From: Allolobophora icterica
Lineage: Eukaryota > Annelida > Clitellata > Crassiclitellata > Lumbricidae
DNA length: 64,000 bases
Assembly (NCBI GenBank): GCA_963556255.1
Contig: OY744604.1
Location: 70,539,390 to 70,603,389, forward strand
Direction of reading: 5' to 3'
Shown here piece after piece: positions 58,955 through 64,000 of the stretch; within the stretch, counting starts at the first letter, position 1; the number at the start of each line of letters is the position of its first letter. The notes below the pieces were generated by a model that saw only the letters and a program-made list of their open reading frames with translations, was not told the DNA's origin and searched no databases. The position numbers were made by a program, and so were the translations under genes.

Positions 58955-59720
58955 TTAATAGCCCAATTTTCCTAGCTTCTTCTTAAAAGCTGTGATAGTG
59001 TCCGCTGAGACAGTACTATCATCCAGACCATTCCACAAGTCTACAACTCTTGCACTGAAGAATTTCTGTCCTAATGTTCCTTTCGGCTTCTTAAATAATT
59101 TATACCTGTGTCCCCGAGTTGCCTTGTTCGGTGCTAATTCAAAGAACCTCTCCCACTGTAATGCTTCCTTTCCAGTGATAATCTTATAAGCTTCGATAAG
59201 ATCTCCTCTGCTCCTCCTTCTCTCCAGTGTTGTTAGTCCACATCTCTTCAACCTTTCTTCGTAGCTCAAATGCTTGTAGCCCCAAATCATTTTTGTAGCT
59301 CTTCGTTGCACTTTCTCCAGTTTCTCCATGTCCTGTTTCAGGTATGGATTCCATACCTGGATACAGTATTCTAACTGTTGCCTAACTAGCGATTTGTACA
59401 ACCTCAGTATTGTAACCTTGTCTCTGGTGACTATTGTCCTCCTTATCATACCTAAGGTTGAGTTAGCCTTTTTTGATGCTTCAGCACATTGCCTTGAAGG
59501 TTTTGCACTCTTGTGCATAATCACTCCAAAGTCCCTTTCTTCCTCATTCACTTTCAATACCTTACCTCCCATTTCATATGAAAACTCATTGTTTCTCTTC
59601 CCAATATGCATCACTGAGCACTTTTCCCAAATTGAAGAGCATTTGCCAGTCCTGTGACCACCTGAACATTTTGCTTAGACCTTCCCGCAGTATATCCGCT
59701 TCTTCTTCATCATCCGGACA
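58955..59720 (-). mobile_element. LINE ORF2 C-terminal segment with a 219-codon open frame
   Basis: The minus-strand frame 58955-59614 has MHIGKRNN, EEERDFGVIMHKSAKPSRQC, KSLVRQQLEYCIQVWNPYL, KVQRRATKMIWGYKHLSYEE and DLIEAYKIITG, typical of the region after RT in L2/Rex/CR1-type LINEs. Upstream (59615-59720) another frame reads WSQDWQMLFNLGK, so one frameshift separates it from the end of RT. 5' truncated near 59720. Confidence 0.9.
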
Positions 59721-59724
59721 TTCA

Positions 59725-60235
59725 TAATACGAACAGAAGTAACAGCTCTACGTCTCTGTTACGTTATCTTAGTGTGAGCTACCAGTGAAGCTTGGTTGCC
59801 CTTTATCGACGCTGTGTCATAACAAAGATGACTAGCGTCGCTCTCATCCGTTCTACTGCTTGGAACTGGCACTGACAGAATACGAACAATGAGGAGGTTC
59901 CCTAGCAGAGAACGACAATCAGTTGACTTGGCTGAATAATGACAAATCTCGGGAATGAGGAGTTATCTTGAACAGTGTGAATGTAAGTTCTTACCTGTTC
60001 AAAATTGCTGACCACTTAACCCGTACCAAAATAACGACGCATTATAATTTTGTAGATTAGAGTCGATTAGGCGAATAGCTTTGATCCAGTCTTTTAATAT
60101 ATCTATGCTCAGATTATACATGACTAACACAAGTGCCCATCGTCGAACAGTATATCAGGTACCGTGCAGGAAACAGAAATGTGGATTTTTTACATAATTT
60201 TACATAAATAGGTTGTAGGAATATCTAAGCACGGG
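59725..60235. other. No gene seen
   Basis: Unique sequence without motif-bearing frames. Confidence 0.45.
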
Positions 60236-60239
60236 TTTG

Positions 60240-61335
60240 AGCAATGCTGAGTTGTTCAAAAGTAATTTCGAAAATCGTCCAAAGCAAGTTAGAAAATTGT
60301 CCAAAATTAAACTAATGGAATACGGGGTACCTGAAAGATCAATTTGTGGGCCTCTATAACTGTTGCTGTACATCAATGACCATACTCGACCATACTATTA
60401 CTACATTATATCTTATTTTCCGATGACTCTTCAAACGACTATTTTAGTTGGAAAATGTCGAATTAACCTCAGCAAGTGACTGGTTTTAAAGCCAATAAAC
60501 TTTCACTTAATCTCTCCAGACAAATTATATTTAATTCAGATCTCACAAAAAACGAATATCAGATAACCGAGCAAAAATAGTTATTGATAATGTTCCCATC
60601 CCGCAAGTTGTTGTGACTAAATTCCTTGGGGTTCATATCGATCAACACCTAAAATGGAACATACATATTGATGACATTTCCAACAAAATTGCAAAAAACA
60701 TTGGCATAATAAGATGAATTGCATTCCTACTAGCATCACAAATACTCAACAATCTTAAATTTGATCTTTTCTGCCCCTAATCACGTATTGTAATCTTATC
60801 TGGTCATCCGCCTACAATATACACTTAAGGCGTCTGCAAATACTACACAAAAAGCCACAACGGTCACAACGAAGTAACCCTACAACTCCAATGCCAGGCC
60901 TATCTTTTTCCAATAGAGTTCTTGAAAATTGCACAAATTAAATTCAGAGAAACTTGTGAGTTCATCTATGAATGCCATAATAATCTCCTTCCACCCTCTT
61001 TCGCCCTCTACTTTCGCTTAGCATCAAATATACAGTCACGCTACTAGATGTAAAGACGATCATAGGAGAATCTTTGCTCGAACTAACACCCGCAAATTTG
61101 CTATCAAATCTCTAGAACCTGTGACATGGAATAGTGTTCCAAAGGTCATTCGCGTTGCAATGAGTTTTATGCAATTCAAACAACTTGTGCGTGCCCGCAA
61201 AATCGAACATGTTAAGTAGTTGAGAAATAATAATTCTCATTTTATTCTATTTTTCGTTTTCCTGTTTTGGTCTGTTGTAAATACATGATTGTCATAACTG
61301 TAAAAATGTCTTCTAGGGAACATTAAACTGATTTG
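60240..61335 (+). mobile_element. L2/Rex-like LINE relic with 3' end
   Basis: Plus strand, in broken frames: MEYGVPERSICGPL then LLLYINDH (60318-60390), VVVTKFLGVHIDQHLKWNIH with ISNKIAKNIGIIR (60611-60715), and NTRKFAIKSLEPVTWNSVPK with MSFMQFKQLVRARK (61085-61200) before a stop. It ends at GAACATTAAACTGATTTGATT, where the downstream flank of gene F begins, so it truncates unit F. Confidence 0.85.
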
Positions 61336-61498
61336 ATTCTCGCCAGTTAAGTGTCAAATTTCTATTTGCAAGAAAACAATCTGGACATCGCTTATGACGC
61401 TAACTATTAGATTTGCGGCGAATTAAGGTGGTATTTCTTTTAATTCCATTGACTTCTGCTGAAAAACCAGATATGTCCTTGTCAGAAATGTATTGAAC

Positions 61499-63623
61499 TC
61501 ACGCATGATTTGTCATTTGCACGGCCGTTGAGTCTCCGATCGCGTTAATGACAGTGGCAACAGTTTCATCGCTCGCTTCACGTCGTCCGTGGCAGAGATT
61601 CTGACGTAGATACTTTTTCACTGGATCCAAGTTAGCGGCGTAGATGAACGGATTGAGACAGACGTTCAAGAAGGCCAAGAACACCGTAACGTTGCGGCCA
61701 TTTGTACTCAGATTCTTTATAATGTGCAGATTATACAGAAAGTAGACCAGACGGGTTGGAGACCAACAGAGAACAAAACAAACCGAGATGATGAGGAATG
61801 TTTTGATGACGTTCATTTGGGTTTTCATGGCGTTCTGCATAGCAACGCTCTTCATCATGTTGTTGAAGTTAACTGCACATAGAAACATAAAATCGTTAAA
61901 TGCACATATCATGAACACCTTTCTTCGATGATTTCTTCTGTAGGGCGTGTGATCAAAGCGTAAGAGACTGTGAAAGTGCAACATCTAGATAAGCGAGCAA
62001 GTGACGATAGTGCGGAGAAGAGGATTCAACTGATTAAATAGGAGGAAATGCTCGAGACACATAATCTTATGTCCAACAGCGTAGCAAAGCAAAGCATGGT
62101 TGTCAGAAAAAGATTTGAATTTGTTTACGTATTTTCAGTGCTTTTTTTCTAGAAAAAAAGGTTCCGGAACGGAACAATAGGTGCCGGAACGCAAAAATTA
62201 TGGGCGGGCTAAAATCACGAGAAAAACGGGATTGGGGGTTGGGAGGGGTCTCAATAAACACTGAAAACAGTTCAAAAACACTTAAATTAAATTAAAATAA
62301 CTAAATTATTGTTTTAATTATTAAAATAAATAAATTATTTTTAGGAGCTGAAAAAGGTGCCGGAACGCCGTACCGGCGCGTTCCGGCTGAAAAAAAGCCC
62401 TGCGTATTTTAAAGCGAGAAAAGTACGAATAAAGAAAGCCAGAGAATTATGAAGAAAGTATACTGACAATAGCGAAAGAAGCAGCGAAAATGATTATGAT
62501 GATAATGAAGACGACGTCAGTGATTATTGTGAAAATACTTCTCGTGATGAATATTGTAATGATGTTGTTTGTGTTACTGGTGATAATGTGGAGCATTGGG
62601 ATAATTGCTTCTAGCGTATAGCACACATCTGTATTCGTCAAAAATTGTAAAAAAATTACGCCAATATCAATAAAATAATCCTAATTCTCCTACAGATTTA
62701 TTAAAAGTCTAACGCTATTTCAAAATTAGTCGTTGATGTCTTTTCATAATTTGCAAAAGTCGGTTTGTTGGGTCAATTTATATACTTAGTCAGGGATTCA
62801 AAGAGAATGAGGTGCTCTTTTAAAAACCACGTTCCTTACGCCTGATAGGAGGCCTACTTTGTCAATTTTTCAACGTTGCTATAAAAGAACTCTGCAGAAG
62901 TTTAGCAGATCAGTTGGAAAACTAAATGGTCTACTTGTTCCTCCTTTATCTTTGTTACTGTAACTGATGATAACGTGAGGCATTGGGATAAAATAATCTT
63001 ATCTGTATATTGAGACATTTACCTGGAATAATACGCTTCTGTGTGACTTTCAGTATTCGTGAATAGCAGAACATAAAGACTACCAGCGGCACAATGAAGG
63101 TTACCAGAAACCTGTAGACAGCGTAGATCATGGTGTTGAACGCAGGTGGCCACATAGTGTAAAGTAGGCAGTGACCATCTGAGACATCACTCACCAAAAG
63201 CCCAATGACTGCGGGAAATATTGCATCAATATTTATCCACGTAAACGCGATCGCCACAAAGTACATCCACCGCCTAAAGTGTTTCTTGTGAAACACCGCA
63301 TGAACAATTTTCACGTATCTTTCCAGAGTCAAGACGACAAGATTGGTTGTTGAACAACCCAGGAAAAACCACAACATCGCCTCACCGGTTAGAGTTTTAC
63401 AGAGAAACCTTCCAATAGTGATGCTGTAATCGATGTCCAGTATTTTAATAACGTAACTGACTACGAGTAATAAACAAGAGAGAAAATCCACAGTCATCTG
63501 ATTGAAAACGATGGACATCTCATACTTTCGAGCCTTCGACTGTGCAAGAATTAGAAGCATCAGAAGGTTTGCGACTCCTCCAATGATTCCTATCACGACA
63601 ACTGACGCCTCGAAAGCAAACAT
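61499..63623 (-). CDS. Class A GPCR, gene F (two exons, 324 aa)
   Basis: Exon 1 is 63023-63623 and exon 2 is 61499-61872. The acceptor is CTATGTGCAG|TTAACT, still giving Val-Asn-Phe at the joint. Key residues: N19, D46 in NQMTVDFLSC, C75, ERY 101-103, W129, C152, P179, CWSP ending at 239, NPFIY 274-278. Distinctive are NIDAIFPAVIGLLVSDV in outer TM4, STNGRN in ECL3 where others have STDGRN or GTDGRN, KSVAMQNAM after the joint, and a C-terminus ending NHA. The 1150-bp intron holds a recent MITE (62136-62402) and a CRE with one changed base (CGACGTCA near 62513). Intact and probably functional; ligand unknown. Confidence 0.92.
62136..62402 (+). mobile_element. hAT-like MITE, 267 bp (GTTCCGGAAC family, copy 3), in the intron of gene F
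   Basis: Perfect 8-bp duplication CGTATTTT (62128-62135, 62403-62410). Almost identical to 18115-18382, differing at a few bases. The other introns of the array lack it, so it inserted after duplication. Confidence 0.95.
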
Positions 63624-64000
63624 TTTTCAGTCTTTTAATTTAAACGATAAAATTTATGAAACGATATCTCGAAAGGAAATGCCACAGCCGCGTAGATTTC
63701 ATAAACACGTGCGTCGATAACAAAGAAATGTGCAAGTGTAGCTGCTACAGTGCGTGCATTGCAGTTTATATTGACAATAACCGTACTGCGTTATAAAGAA
63801 TGAGGCTATTCGTGTGTGCGGCGCAGTCTCTCGATTCTCCCGTCTATAGTAGGCGCATGCGCAGTTCTTCAAGTAATTAAAAATGGCTTCAGATGCTTTG
63901 GCTTCTTCTTAGTTCAGTTTTCATGATCGCCTTAAGTTATTATGGCTTATGTAACCATCTTAGCCTTACCTGTTCTTCTGTGAGTTGATGGGTGCTGTGT
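63624..64000 (-). promoter_or_regulatory. Conserved 5' flank of gene F (runs off the window)
   Basis: The NRF1-like GGCGCATGCGCA at 63852-63863 lies about 229 bp before the ATG, followed by the ATGGCTTCAGATG / TTTGGCTTC block near 63883. Same arrangement as in genes C, D and E. Confidence 0.6.

Noticed and set aside
58992..59657. Plus-strand open frames
   Set aside because: Antisense shadows of the 219-codon LINE frame on the minus strand.

Overview
This is a stretch of animal nuclear DNA: spliced genes with consensus splice sites, several LINE families, a Penelope-like element, many short DNA transposons and long trinucleotide microsatellites. The style (a large lineage-specific receptor family, PLE relics, frequent TAGGCCTA words) fits a marine invertebrate deuterostome such as an echinoderm. 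That assignment is an inference and is not proven by the window.

The only protein-coding genes I can defend are a tandem array of class A (rhodopsin-type) G protein-coupled receptors, all on the minus strand. Five look complete (B 13347-15089, C 29241-31138, D 44712-46719, E 52597-54550, F 61499-63623). A sixth (A, 3523-4177) has only its first exon. Each complete gene has two exons: exon 1 encodes TM1-TM5 (601 nt from the usual ATG) and exon 2 encodes TM6, TM7 and the tail (374 nt). They are split by a phase-1 intron of about 0.77-1.15 kb at exactly the same codon, giving 324-residue receptors with almost no N-terminal ectodomain. A seventh, broken paralogue lies inverted on the plus strand at 33735-34290.

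The genes arose by duplication of a unit of at least 7 kb. Flanking DNA is shared downstream (from about 9415, 25540, 42640, 50980 and 61335 to each gene) and upstream (about 1 kb next to each gene, then blocks near 19430, 38790, 49790 and 57835). Conserved pieces include an NRF1-like palindrome about 220-230 bp before the ATG and, in genes C and E, two perfect CRE sites in the intron.

Since duplication the units have been loaded with transposons. I count fifteen non-autonomous DNA elements with recognisable 8-bp target duplications (hAT-like), and for several the intact empty site is still present in a sister unit. The others are RTE-like, CR1/L2-like and jockey-like LINE fragments on both strands, a Penelope-like relic (6545-8012), a solo LTR (43679-44176), tRNA-derived SINEs and several microsatellites. 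The most striking structures are a 1.9-kb hAT-like element carrying thirteen 99/105-bp minisatellite units that splits an RTE reverse transcriptase (21961-23876), a 6.1-kb composite insertion upstream of gene C (32631-38748), and a set of perfect but interleaved inverted repeats (42064-42233).
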